From NCBI RefSeq assembly GCF_000685965.1, contig NZ_JMLE01000005.1:156103-220102 (forward strand): a stretch of DNA of 64,000 nucleotides, in the 5' to 3' direction. The translations under genes and the position numbers were made by a program. Shown piece by piece: positions 39,931 through 48,677 of the stretch (positions are counted from its first letter, which is position 1; every line of letters begins with the position of its first letter). The notes under the pieces were generated by a model. The model made no database searches. It was given only the letters and a program-made list of their open reading frames with translations, and was not told the origin of the DNA. This DNA comes from Arthrobacter sp. UNC362MFTsu5.1 (GTDB taxonomy: Bacteria; Actinomycetota; Actinomycetes; Actinomycetales; Micrococcaceae).

Positions 39931-41205
39931 ATGTCTGTCGAACGGTCTGTCGAACGCATCGTCGGGCACCCCATCGAAAGCATCGTCGTGGCCGGCGCAG
40001 GCCTGGCCGGGGCCACCGCCGCCCGCACCCTGCGCAGCGAGGGGTTCGCCGGCAGGATCAGCCTCATTGGTACCGAACGCCACCACCCGTACCTTCGTCC
40101 CCCGCTGTCCAAGGAGTACCTGCTGGGCAAAGCCGGCGAGGACGCAGTCCACGTCGCTCCCGAGACCTGGTACACAGAGAACGACGTCGACCTCCGCCTG
40201 GGCGTGACCGTCGCCGCCGTCGACCCGGGCACGCACACAGTACAACTCAGCAACGGCGAGTCCCTCGACTACGATGCACTCCTGCTGGCTACGGGCGCAC
40301 TCCCCCGGCGCATTCCCCTGCCGGGGAGCGGGCTCGACGGCGTCACCATGTTCCGGACCCTGGACGACAGCCGCCGCCTCCGGGAACAGTTATCGCCGGG
40401 CGGACAGAACGTGGTGATGGTGGGCTCGGGCTGGATCGGGATGGAACTGGCGGCTGCTGCCGTCGGCTATGGCAACCACGTGACGCTGCTCGGACTCGAG
40501 GACATCCCGCTGGCCGCCGCCATCGGACCTGAACTGGGCGCGTTCTTCCGCTCCGTTCACGAAGCACACGGTGTCCGGTTCCGCCTGCGCGCGACCGCCT
40601 CCGAACTCCGGGGCGACGCCGGCCGCGTCACCGCTGTGGTCACCGGCTCGGGCGAGGTGCTGCCCGCCGACATCGTGGTGATTGCCGTGGGTGTGGCCCC
40701 GGACACCCGGCTCGCGGAGCAGGCCGGACTGGTCCTCAGCAACGGGATACTGACAGACGCCTCCCTGCGGACAAGCGCCCCGGACATCTTCGCCGCGGGG
40801 GACGTGGCCAACGCCCTGCACCCGTTCACGGGGCAGCACCACCGCAGCGAGCATTGGCACAACGCACTCAATGGCGGAAAAATCGCGGCCAAATCGATGC
40901 TCGGCCAGGATGCGGCACTGGACACCATTCCGTACTTTTACACCGACCAGTACGGGCTCAGCATGGAGTATTCGGGCTTCCCCACGCTGGCCGCGGCCGC
41001 CGAACCGGTGATCCGCGGGTCCCTGGAGAGCAGGGAATTCATCGCGTTCTGGCAGCATGAGGGCCGCGTGGTGGCAGGAATGAACGTCAACGTTCCCCGC
41101 ACGCAGAAAGCCATCAAGGCACTGATCTCCAGCCGGGCGGCCATCGGGCCGGGCCGCCTGGCCGATCCCGGCGTGCCCCTGGATCAGCTCCTGGCAGACG
41201 ACTGA
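39931..41205 (+). CDS. FAD-dependent ferredoxin/rubredoxin-type reductase
   Basis: This 424-residue flavoprotein has an FAD-binding motif ([16 protein letters not shown]) and an NAD-binding motif ([17 protein letters not shown]), with the family-conserved AAGDVAN block and a C-terminal reductase domain. It moves electrons from NADH to a ferredoxin or rubredoxin, often to feed a P450 or dioxygenase; no such partner is in the window. Its 3' end overlaps the convergent desulfurase gene by 22 bases. Confidence 0.9.
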   Translation: MSVERSVERIVGHPIESIVVAGAGLAGATAARTLRSEGFAGRISLIGTERHHPYLRPPLSKEYLLGKAGEDAVHVAPETWYTENDVDLRLGVTVAAVDPGTHTVQLSNGESLDYDALLLATGALPRRIPLPGSGLDGVTMFRTLDDSRRLREQLSPGGQNVVMVGSGWIGMELAAAAVGYGNHVTLLGLEDIPLAAAIGPELGAFFRSVHEAHGVRFRLRATASELRGDAGRVTAVVTGSGEVLPADIVVIAVGVAPDTRLAEQAGLVLSNGILTDASLRTSAPDIFAAGDVANALHPFTGQHHRSEHWHNALNGGKIAAKSMLGQDAALDTIPYFYTDQYGLSMEYSGFPTLAAAAEPVIRGSLESREFIAFWQHEGRVVAGMNVNVPRTQKAIKALISSRAAIGPGRLADPGVPLDQLLADD

Positions 41206-42413
41206 CGGGCCACCGTGGCAGCGGTCTGGATGGTCGATTCGTGCCCGGCCATACCCGCCTGGCGGGCCCGCTCGTAGGCGCCCGGCAGTGCTGCCAGGAG
41301 GGCGTCGACGTCGGACTCCGTGGACGCGTGCCCCAGGGAAAAACGCTGTGCTCCACGCGCGGTGTCCTCATCGAGACCCATGGCCAGCAGGACGTGCGAG
41401 GGCCGTGGCACGCCGGCGGTGCAGGCCGAACCCGTGGACGATTCCACGCCGGCAAGGTCCAGCAGGAAGAGCAGGGAGTCACCCTCGCAGCCCGGAAAGG
41501 TGAAGTGCGCGTTGCCGGGCAGGCGTCCATCGCCCGGCGCTCCACGGAGGACGGCATCGGGGACGGCAGCCCGCACGCCGGCGATCAGGTTGTCCCGCAG
41601 CGCGGCGATCCGGGCCGCTTCGCCGGGGAGGTCTTTGGTCACGGCTTCGGCAGCCGCGGCGAAGGCGGCGATCGACGCCGTGTCCAGGGTCCCGGACCGC
41701 ACGTCGCGTTCCTGCCCTCCGCCGTGCATCACCGGCGTCAGCTTGACGGCACGGCCCAGCAGCAGGGCACCGACCCCCACCGGGCCGCCGATCTTGTGGC
41801 CGGAGATGGACATGGCATCCAGCCCGCTGGCCCGGAAGTCCACCGGCAATGACCCAAAGGCCTGGACTGCGTCCGAATGAACCGGAACGCCAACAGCATG
41901 GGCCGCCGCAACCACCTCACGCACCGGCTGGATGGTGCCGACCTCGTTGTTTGCCCACATCACCGAGACGAGGGCGATGGTCTCCGGGTTCCGCGAGAGC
42001 GCCGACCCCAGCGCCGCCAGGTCCACCACGCCGTCGGAATCCACCGGCAGCCACGTGACCTCGGCGCCCTCGTGCCGCTCCAGCCACTCCACTGTGTCCA
42101 GGACGGCATGATGTTCGACGGCGGAGCACAGGATCCGCGTGCGCTCCGGTTTCTCGGCGCGGCGGGCCCAGTACAGGCCCTTGACAGCCAGGTTGTCAGC
42201 CTCCGTGCCGCCGGAGGTGAAGATGACTTCCGACGGGTGGGCCCCGGCAGCTGCGGCTATTGCCTCCCGGGCGTCTTCCACCGAACGGCGGGCCCGGCGG
42301 CCGGAACCGTGCAGTGACGACGGGTTGCCGGTCCTGGCCAGTTCGCGGGTGAGCGCCGCCAGGGCCTCGGCGGCGATGGGCGTGGTGGCGGCATGATCGA
42401 GGTAGACGGACAC
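41184..42413 (-). CDS. Cysteine desulfurase (NifS/IscS class)
   Basis: This 409-residue PLP enzyme has the lysine K207 (SGHKIGG) and the active-site cysteine C331 (GSACTAG). It releases sulfur from cysteine for iron-sulfur clusters and for MnmA-dependent tRNA thiolation. The GTG at 42413 follows TAGAAT by six bases, so the mRNA is probably leaderless. Confidence 0.95.
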   Translation of the reverse strand: MSVYLDHAATTPIAAEALAALTRELARTGNPSSLHGSGRRARRSVEDAREAIAAAAGAHPSEVIFTSGGTEADNLAVKGLYWARRAEKPERTRILCSAVEHHAVLDTVEWLERHEGAEVTWLPVDSDGVVDLAALGSALSRNPETIALVSVMWANNEVGTIQPVREVVAAAHAVGVPVHSDAVQAFGSLPVDFRASGLDAMSISGHKIGGPVGVGALLLGRAVKLTPVMHGGGQERDVRSGTLDTASIAAFAAAAEAVTKDLPGEAARIAALRDNLIAGVRAAVPDAVLRGAPGDGRLPGNAHFTFPGCEGDSLLFLLDLAGVESSTGSACTAGVPRPSHVLLAMGLDEDTARGAQRFSLGHASTESDVDALLAALPGAYERARQAGMAGHESTIQTAATVARQSSARS

Positions 42414-42419
42414 AAGCCA

Positions 42420-42425
42420 ATTCTA
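42420..42425 (-). promoter_or_regulatory. -10 element TAGAAT of the desulfurase gene
   Basis: The hexamer on the minus strand ends six bases before the GTG at 42413. Its divergent neighbour has the same layout 57 bases away. Confidence 0.6.
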
Positions 42426-42458
42426 GCCGCGGCAACCCGGCCCGCCCCGGCACCGGTG

Positions 42459-42464
42459 TAGATT
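42459..42464 (+). promoter_or_regulatory. -10 element TAGATT of the EamA gene
   Basis: TAGATT ends six bases before the GTG at 42471, predicting transcription from the start codon. Confidence 0.6.
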
Positions 42465-42470
42465 CGAGCG

Positions 42471-43349
42471 GTGAAAGCCTCGATTTACCTGGTGCTGGCC
42501 ACCCTCTTCTGGTCCGGCAACCTTGCGGTGGGGCAGGCAGCCGTGGACACCATGACGCCCCTGGAACTCACGTTCTGGAGATGGGCGCTGGCCGCCCTTC
42601 CGCTTGTGGCGCTGGCCCACTTTGTGGAACGCCCCGACTGGCGTGCAGTCCTTGGCCGCTGGCGGGTACTGCTGCTCCTGAGCGTTCTCGGGATGGGCTG
42701 CTACACCCTGCTGCTCTACACCGCCCTCCAGCACACGTCCGCTCTCAACGCTTCGCTGATCACGGCTGCCAATCCGGCGCTCATCGTGGTGATGGCCATT
42801 TTCATGCTCGGTGAAAAGCCCGGCCTCTTCGGCTGGCTGGGCATCGCCCTGGGTCTCACCGGGGTGCTCCTGGTCCTGACCCGGGGCGAACTGCTCCGCG
42901 TGTTCAGCATTACCTTCAATTTCGGTGAACTGCTGATGATCGGGGCGATCGTCGTGTGGGGCTTCTACACCATTATTTCCCGCCGGCTGGGCCTGCCGGC
43001 CATCGCGGCCACAGCCGTCCAGGTGGTGATGGCCACAGTCCTGCTGGGTCCGGTGGCACTCGCCGCGGGCGCAGGTTTCCCCGCTACCGCAGCCGAAGGT
43101 TGGTCGATCGCATACATCGCCGCGTTCCCGTCGCTGGGGGCGTACCTGTGCTGGAACCTCGCACTCAAAACAACAGCACCCGCCACCGCCGGCAATTACC
43201 TGAACCTGATTGTTGTGTTCACGGCGGCCATCACGGTGATGATGGGCATTCCGGTCAGCCTGCCCCAGATCTTCGGGGGCATGCTTGTCATTGCCGGTGT
43301 GCTGCTGGCAGGCCGGCCTCGGAAACCCGCGGAAATCAGGGCGGCGTAA
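42471..43349 (+). CDS. EamA/DMT-family transporter
   Basis: This 292-residue membrane protein has ten predicted membrane segments in two EamA repeats (for example SIYLVLATLFWSGNLAVGQ and LLMIGAIVVWGFYTIISR). Members export small metabolites such as amino acids or cofactors; the substrate here is unknown. It starts with GTG at 42471 and its 3' end overlaps the convergent SufR-like gene by 14 bases. Confidence 0.92.
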   Translation: MKASIYLVLATLFWSGNLAVGQAAVDTMTPLELTFWRWALAALPLVALAHFVERPDWRAVLGRWRVLLLLSVLGMGCYTLLLYTALQHTSALNASLITAANPALIVVMAIFMLGEKPGLFGWLGIALGLTGVLLVLTRGELLRVFSITFNFGELLMIGAIVVWGFYTIISRRLGLPAIAATAVQVVMATVLLGPVALAAGAGFPATAAEGWSIAYIAAFPSLGAYLCWNLALKTTAPATAGNYLNLIVVFTAAITVMMGIPVSLPQIFGGMLVIAGVLLAGRPRKPAEIRAA

Positions 43350-43998
43350 CCCTGGCGCAGCACTGGCCGGCCGCTTTGTTCCCCACGATGCGGTCCTCGG
43401 CAACTCCGCAGCCGGCGGCCGCGCCGGTGAGGAATGCGCCGTTCATGGCGCAGACCACGTCGGCGTGGCCGTCCGCGAGCCGGTGGAACGGACAGTTGCG
43501 CAGCGCGAAGCCGCCCGCACCGTCCGGATCCGGCAGGTAGCCCTCCGCCGAGAGGAAGTCCTCGAGGCTGTGGCTCCCCTCCGCCATCTCCAGGCCCTTC
43601 GCGTAGGACGTGGCCAGCAGCGCGTCGCGGACAGGCTCGCCGGCGGCACTGGACCGTTCAATCGCCGCCGCCATGAGTTCACCGGCCAGGTCATAGTTGC
43701 GGTCCGGTACGGAAGCGCCCAGCTCCGGCTGGGCGGGCCGGTACAGCTTCGCCGGCCGGCCCGAGCCCGGGCCGGCCTTCCCGCCGAGCTTTCGGAACTC
43801 GACGGTGAGCACACCGTCCTGCACCAGCCTGTCCAGCTGGAACGATGCTGTACTTCGCGGGATCTCCAGGGCGGCGGCCGCTTCGTCACGTCCCACCGGG
43901 CCGGCGGAGGACGATACGAATCCGAAGAGTTTCCTGCGGTTCTCATCACCAAGTGATGCCACGGCCGCGATCCGGCGGGCCCAGGGAAGTCTGCGCAT
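43336..43998 (-). CDS. SufR-like iron-sulfur transcriptional regulator
   Basis: This 220-residue protein has an N-terminal winged helix (about 10-85, with RSTASFQLDRLVQDG) and a C-terminal cysteine set at C169, C183, C197 and C213/C214, with H172 after the first. That spacing recalls SufR, which binds an iron-sulfur cluster and represses its target genes. There is no suf operon here; the divergent gene is a DoxX protein. The ATG at 43998 is preferred over a TTG at 44022, which would fall among the operator sites. Confidence 0.82.
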   Translation of the reverse strand: MRRLPWARRIAAVASLGDENRRKLFGFVSSSAGPVGRDEAAAALEIPRSTASFQLDRLVQDGVLTVEFRKLGGKAGPGSGRPAKLYRPAQPELGASVPDRNYDLAGELMAAAIERSSAAGEPVRDALLATSYAKGLEMAEGSHSLEDFLSAEGYLPDPDGAGGFALRNCPFHRLADGHADVVCAMNGAFLTGAAAGCGVAEDRIVGNKAAGQCCARVTPP

Positions 43999-44021
43999 GG
44001 AACACCCTAACTCTAAAAACA

Positions 44022-44046
44022 AGATTCATTGCTTAATTCAGAATCT
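44022..44046. promoter_or_regulatory. Operator dyad 1: AGATTC-N13-GAATCT
   Basis: Six-base arms at 44022-44027 and 44041-44046 are separated by 13 bases. The dyad overlaps the -35 of the DoxX promoter. Confidence 0.5.
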
Positions 44047-44057
44047 CTTTCTAAAAT
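44029..44057 (+). promoter_or_regulatory. Promoter of the doxX gene
   Basis: TTGCTT (44029-44034) and TAAAAT (44052-44057) are 17 bases apart, followed by an AGAAGGAG ribosome site for the ATG at 44088. Both candidate operator dyads overlap it. Confidence 0.7.
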
Positions 44058-44077
44058 TATGTTACCTACTTTTAGAA
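44049..44077. promoter_or_regulatory. Operator dyad 2: TTCTAAAA-N13-TTTTAGAA
   Basis: Perfect eight-base arms at 44049-44056 and 44070-44077 are again separated by 13 bases. The dyad covers the -10 and the likely transcription start of doxX. Confidence 0.6.
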
Positions 44078-44087
44078 GGAGCAAGCC

Positions 44088-44507
44088 ATGAAATCATCCT
44101 CGGTGCTGACCACGCCCGGCCGCAGCCTGGCCGCCGAACCGGGCCGGCAGGCCTTCCTGCTGCTTCGCACGGTCTTCACGGTCGCCCCGATTATTTTCGG
44201 CCTCGACAAGTTCACCAACCTGCTCGCCGACTGGACCGTGTATCTGGCCCCCGTGGCCACATCAGTGGTTCCGCTGCCGGCCCAGACCATCATGTACATC
44301 GTTGGTGTGGTGGAGATTGTTGCCGGTATCGCGGTGGCGCTCCGGCCACGCTTCGGATCCATGCTGGTGGCCGTGTGGCTGCTGGGCATCATCATCAATC
44401 TGCTGCTCCTGGGCAGCTTCTTCGACGTCGCCCTCCGCGACTTCGGCCTGCTCGTGGCCGCCCTGGCCCTCAACCGGCTATCGCCCCGGGGTTCCCGCAA
44501 GGCCTAG
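44088..44507 (+). CDS. DoxX-family membrane protein
   Basis: This 139-residue protein has four membrane segments and the DoxX core (AFLLLRTVFTVAPIIFGLDKF). DoxX proteins are linked to quinone/thiosulfate chemistry in archaea and, in mycobacteria, to oxidative-stress complexes with SodA and SseA. Its promoter sits under two dyads next to the SufR-like regulator gene, so redox- or iron-responsive control is likely. Confidence 0.88.
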   Translation: MKSSSVLTTPGRSLAAEPGRQAFLLLRTVFTVAPIIFGLDKFTNLLADWTVYLAPVATSVVPLPAQTIMYIVGVVEIVAGIAVALRPRFGSMLVAVWLLGIIINLLLLGSFFDVALRDFGLLVAALALNRLSPRGSRKA

Positions 44508-44517
44508 CGGGAACGGC

Positions 44518-45228
44518 TCAGTCCGTTGGCGGAACGACCACCAGGCGTTCCGCCACGTCCGCCCGGGCCGCTGCGAGCGCAGCGGAGTCCGGGCACACGA
44601 GTGAAATGTAAACGGACGAGGCGGCTTTGCTGAACAGCCTGGCCAGCACCGCTGCCGACTTTCCGCCTGGCGCCGATACGCCGTCGTAAGCCAGCACCTC
44701 AACCGCTGGCCCGGGTTTGCCCGGTTCACCGCCCCAGCGCAGGGTGTCGGTCTTCAGGTAACCGGGAACCAGGGTGGGATCCAGGTACCGAAACAGTTCA
44801 ACGGTGGAGGCCTTGTCGTCGCCGGTAACAGCCAGTGCGCCCTGATTCACGCGGACCCGGGCCGACACAACGCATCCGTCGGCTTTGACGTAGCGGTTCT
44901 CCCCTGCCGCGTTCTCCCTGACCGGTTTCCAGCCCGGCGCCTCACGGAGCCCGTCCGAAAGGCCGACGCTGACACCTGGGGCCAGTGAGTCACCGGCAGT
45001 AAACGGAAGGTCCTTCGCGGCCACCGCCGCCGCATCGTGGCCCGGCGTAATGGTGGGCGTTGCCGGCGCGGGCGTGGTCTTGGCAACGCTCGGGGCCTCT
45101 GGATCCGGGACGCCCACACTGCAGCCGCCCGCGCCGGCCAGCAGCACTGCCAAAGTCAGCGGCCGCGCAAGCCGCCGGATCACGCCGGTCAGCGTGGACG
45201 AGCGGTCCGCCGCGTGCCCCCTGCCCAT
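44518..45228 (-). CDS. Small lipoprotein of unknown function
   Basis: This 236-residue precursor has a signal sequence ending in a lipobox (AGGC; lipidated cysteine about 36 residues from the chosen start). The mature part has a threonine-proline-rich linker and a small domain with several strands and two cysteines. I recognise no family. The start is uncertain: GTG 45237, ATG 45228 and GTG 45183 are all possible, and 45183 would give the most usual signal peptide. Confidence 0.75.
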   Translation of the reverse strand: MGRGHAADRSSTLTGVIRRLARPLTLAVLLAGAGGCSVGVPDPEAPSVAKTTPAPATPTITPGHDAAAVAAKDLPFTAGDSLAPGVSVGLSDGLREAPGWKPVRENAAGENRYVKADGCVVSARVRVNQGALAVTGDDKASTVELFRYLDPTLVPGYLKTDTLRWGGEPGKPGPAVEVLAYDGVSAPGGKSAAVLARLFSKAASSVYISLVCPDSAALAAARADVAERLVVVPPTD

Positions 45229-45318
45229 CGTTTGCACACGGCCCCCATATCCGCTCTGCCGGCGGCGCTGTTCCGGCCGGTCCTCCGCAAGAGTTTAGAC
45301 GCTCCGGCCGGTACACCG

Positions 45319-46226
45319 TTACGGCACGGCAAGTACCCGGACGGCCCCGGGCACCACCTCGATGGTCAGTGGCAACGGGCCAAGCCGCTCGCCGTCGGCG
45401 TACGCAACAACGTTCGCGGCGGACAGCTCAACCCGGCGCACTTGCCTGATGTGCACTGCCCGGTGGCCGGTATGGCGGCCGGAAAAGACTTTCGGGAAGA
45501 CTGCCAGGAAGCGCACCCGGGACAGCGGCTTCACGATGAACAGATCGAGGAACCCGTCGTCGAGCACGGCGTCGGGGGTCACCTTCATGCCGCCCCCGAT
45601 GGACTGGCCGTTCGCCACCGAAATGAGCATGGCCCCCTGCCGCCAGGTTTCACCGTCGGCTGTCACTGTGTAGTCCACGGCTTTGAATGTGGCGAGTTCA
45701 CGGAGCATTGCCAGGTTGTACCTGCTCCTGCCGCGGGGCCAACGCCAGGCATTGGCGCGTTCGTTCACGGCGGCGTCGAAGCCGGCGGAAACCACTCCGG
45801 CAAACCAGCTGGTTGCACCATTCCCCGTGACGCGCCCAGCGTCAATCAGGCGCCCGCCATCGTGCAGTGCCGCCAGGATCCGTTCACAGGCGGCCGTTGC
45901 GCGTTCAAGGGGAGGCCCAGGGCGCGGGCCATGTCGTTGCCCGTGCCGCTGGGAACGATACCCAGCGGCACCGTTCCGTAGGGCACGCCGAGTCCCGCGA
46001 GGGCGTTAATTCCCAGATGGACCATGCCGTCGCCGCCTACCACAACCAGCGCGTCACAGCCCGAGTCCAGCGCCTCACCCACCGCAGCGGCGAGCCGGTC
46101 ATAGCTGGCCTTCCTCAGCACGATGACACGTGCCCCGGCGGCGCGAAAGAAAGCCACCACGGCGTCGCCCGTGTGCCGGGCACCGCCGAACGAAGCGCGC
46201 GGGTTAATGGCAACGGCGATGATCAT
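45319..46226 (-). pseudogene. Diacylglycerol/lipid kinase with a frameshift
   Basis: The N-terminal piece (46226 to about 45846) has the family motif VVVGGDGMVHLG and VPSGTGNDMARALGLP. The C-terminal piece (to 45319) has VSAGFDAAVNERAN and the beta-sandwich end. They lie in different frames. Restoring one base in the run GGGG at 45909-45912 rejoins them as ...GLPLERATAACERILAALHDGG..., about 302 residues, the normal length. The kinase would phosphorylate lipids such as diacylglycerol. The break is a true mutation or a sequencing error. The start follows CATAAT by seven bases. Confidence 0.85.
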
Positions 46227-46350
46227 GCGCTGAATTATGCCAGCGGCCGGGAACCAGAGCCTCGGGCGCGGACGTTGAGCCTGTACACGGTTAAACTGGG
46301 CGGACCGGACTGCCTGAGTGGACTGGAACCGACAAGATAAGGATCAGTGC

Positions 46351-47295
46351 TTGACCCAGGGCAGCAGCTCCCATTACCAGGTCCTTCGCCTTCCCGTGAC
46401 GGCGACGGACAAAGAGATCAAGGTGGCTTACCGCAAGGCCGCCAGGCGGGCGCATCCCGACCACGGCGGCGATGCCGCCGTTTTCCGGCAGGTGACGCTT
46501 GCCTACGAGACGCTGATTGATCCGAAGCGGCGCGCCGCCTACGACCGCTCGTACGCACATGGAACGGGCGCGACGACGACGGACGGCGCCCATTTCGACG
46601 CCCCCGCAGCCGGGAGCCGGGCCTCCGCAACCGTGCACCGGCCCAACACGCCGCGCAACACGGCAGGCGACCCTCCGGTGTACGTCCCGCCGTTCGAGGA
46701 CCCGGAGTCAGGCAGCGTTCCGCTGATCCCGGCGGAGCTTGCCGCCCGGCAGGTCCATGGCATGCCGCGGAAACGTGGCATCTTCGGCGCGGAAGCCCGC
46801 ATCCAGCGCGAAATGCGGACCGTTCAGCTGATCAGCAGGCAGATCCTCCCGGCGATTCCCGCTGCGCGGCTGATCAACGGGCTGCAGTCACCGGCGGACA
46901 ACAGCCACATCGACCATGCCGTGCTCTCCGGCTACCGGCTCGCGCTGATCGGATCCATGCTGTTGCCCAAGGGTGCGTATGCCTGGAACGGAAGCACGCT
47001 GACGCACGGCGGCCGGGCCATCGCTCCGCCTCAACTGGCGCACATCGTCCGGCGCATGCAGGACATCTTCCCGGAGCTCAACGTGACGGGATGGACCGTC
47101 ATCCACAGTCCCGACGGCAACCTCCATGAACCTGTGATCGACCACCACCGGCGGTCACCCCGCGGGCATGAAGCGGTACAGGTGGTCAACGGGGCCGGAC
47201 TGGTCCGGGGACTCAAGGAGTTCCTGAGCTCCGGGCCCGCCCCGAACACCGTCAACGTCCCCGCCCTCGCCAGGCTGCTCCGCGGAATGCACTGA
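46351..47295 (+). CDS. J-domain protein
   Basis: This 314-residue protein has an N-terminal J domain with HPD at 35-37 (RAHPDHGGD), which would stimulate a DnaK chaperone. A disordered linker follows, and then a C-terminal domain (about 130-314) with no zinc fingers and no peptide-binding domain of classical DnaJ; it contains LINGLQSPADNSHIDHAVLSGYRLAL, resembling nuclease-related or actinobacterial uncharacterised domains. The TTG at 46351 with AAGGA seven bases upstream is preferred. Confidence 0.85.
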   Translation: MTQGSSSHYQVLRLPVTATDKEIKVAYRKAARRAHPDHGGDAAVFRQVTLAYETLIDPKRRAAYDRSYAHGTGATTTDGAHFDAPAAGSRASATVHRPNTPRNTAGDPPVYVPPFEDPESGSVPLIPAELAARQVHGMPRKRGIFGAEARIQREMRTVQLISRQILPAIPAARLINGLQSPADNSHIDHAVLSGYRLALIGSMLLPKGAYAWNGSTLTHGGRAIAPPQLAHIVRRMQDIFPELNVTGWTVIHSPDGNLHEPVIDHHRRSPRGHEAVQVVNGAGLVRGLKEFLSSGPAPNTVNVPALARLLRGMH

Positions 47296-47333
47296 CGGCC
47301 GGCCCGCAGGCAGCGGGCTGCCCGGGCGGTCGC

Positions 47334-47339
47334 TAGGAT
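47334..47339 (+). promoter_or_regulatory. -10 element TAGGAT of trmL
   Basis: TAGGAT ends exactly six bases before the GTG at 47346, predicting a leaderless mRNA. It lies 38 bases after the J-domain gene stop. Confidence 0.55.
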
Positions 47340-47345
47340 GGGACG

Positions 47346-47813
47346 GTGTTTCGCATCCTCTTCCACTCCCCCGAAATTCCCGGCAACACCGGCAATGCCA
47401 TCCGGTTGGCCGCTATCACCGGCGCCGAGCTGCATTTGGTGGAGCCCCTGGGCTTCGATTTTTCCGACGCCAAGCTCCGCCGGGCAGGCCTGGATTACCA
47501 CGACCTCGCCGTCGTGACGGTGCATAAGAGCCTCGACGCGGCGTGGGAGGCTTTGCAGCCCGAGCGCGTCTACGCGTTCACGTCCGACGGCGAAACCTCC
47601 TACACGGACATCAGCTACCTGCCCGGTGACGTGCTCCTCTTCGGTCAGGAATCCGTGGGGCTGCCGGAGGATGTCAAGCATGACCCGCATGTGACGTCCC
47701 GGGTGCGGCTGCCGATGCTTCCCTCCCTGCGGTCCCTGAACCTCGCCAACGCGGCGTCGATTGCGGTATTTGAAGCCTGGCGCCAGAACGGCTTCGCCGG
47801 CGCCAAGCTCTAG
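47346..47813 (+). CDS. trmL: tRNA (cytidine/uridine-34 2'-O)-methyltransferase TrmL
   Basis: This 155-residue SpoU/SPOUT enzyme methylates the ribose at the wobble position of leucine tRNAs with SAM. The motifs are PEIPGNTGNAIRLA, LLFGQESVGLP and PSLRSLNLANAASIAVFEAWRQ, the last forming the trefoil knot. The start is a GTG with no ribosome site. Confidence 0.95.
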   Translation: MFRILFHSPEIPGNTGNAIRLAAITGAELHLVEPLGFDFSDAKLRRAGLDYHDLAVVTVHKSLDAAWEALQPERVYAFTSDGETSYTDISYLPGDVLLFGQESVGLPEDVKHDPHVTSRVRLPMLPSLRSLNLANAASIAVFEAWRQNGFAGAKL

Positions 47814-47953
47814 CCCGGCGCCCCGGGCACTGCCGCTGCGTTTGCCCGGCAGGCCTGCAACTAGTGGAGTTCCCCGGCCCATCCATCCACCACTGCACTC
47901 CGAATAACCTGTGAAGGCCAACCCGGGCCCCCAACAGGATCGAGGAGCGGCAG

Positions 47954-48676
47954 GTGACTACAGTGCAGGTCCGCAGGTCCCCGGCCCGGAACAGTCGCAC
48001 CGCCCACAGCGACGTTCCGAGCGCTCCCGGTGCCAAGCGTTCGCCCGAAACCGACTTATGCTTGGGGGTAATGGAAACTCCCAACGCCCCAAACCCCGAA
48101 GCCACTGCTTCCCCGGGCACTCCCGCCGAAGTGAACCGGCGGCTCGGTGATCTGCTGGCACTGATCGCCAACGGTGACCAGGGGGCGTTCGCGGAATTCT
48201 ATGAACTGACTTCCCGGCGCGTCTTCGGCATGGCACGCCGCGTCCTGATTGATCCCGAGCTCAGCGAGGACACCACGCAGGAAGTCTTCCTGCAGGTCTG
48301 GCAGAACGCGGCGAAATTCAACCCGGAGGCGGGCAGTCCGTTGGCATGGCTGATGACGATCTCGCACCGGCGCGCCGTGGACAAGGTCCGCTCCTCCCAG
48401 TCGTCCACTGACAGGGAAGCCAAATATGGCGCGAGCAGCCAGGACATCGACCACGACTCCGTGTCCGATGAGGTCGGCAGCAGGCTGGAAGCCGAAGCCG
48501 TTGTCAGATGTCTGGATACCCTCACCGAGACACAGCAGCAATCCGTCCGGCTGGCCTACTACGGCGGGCTAACGTATCGCGAAGTCGCGGAGAAACTCAA
48601 TGCCGCCGTACCCACCATCAAGTCCCGCATCCGCGATGGACTGATCCGCTTGAAGACCTGTCTGGGGGTGAGTTGA
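47954..48676 (+). CDS. sigK: ECF sigma factor SigK
   Basis: This 240-residue protein has sigma region 2 (GAFAEFYELTSRRVFGMARRVL, TTQEVFLQVWQ) and region 4 (GGLTYREVAEKLNAAVPTIKSRIRDGL), ending KTCLGVS as SigK does. It is followed one base later by its anti-sigma factor gene rskA. The GTG at 47954 has GGAG six bases upstream and adds about 39 low-complexity residues before the usual start; the ATG at 48071 is the alternative and matches known SigK lengths better. Confidence 0.9.
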   Translation: MTTVQVRRSPARNSRTAHSDVPSAPGAKRSPETDLCLGVMETPNAPNPEATASPGTPAEVNRRLGDLLALIANGDQGAFAEFYELTSRRVFGMARRVLIDPELSEDTTQEVFLQVWQNAAKFNPEAGSPLAWLMTISHRRAVDKVRSSQSSTDREAKYGASSQDIDHDSVSDEVGSRLEAEAVVRCLDTLTETQQQSVRLAYYGGLTYREVAEKLNAAVPTIKSRIRDGLIRLKTCLGVS

Positions 48677-48677
48677 G

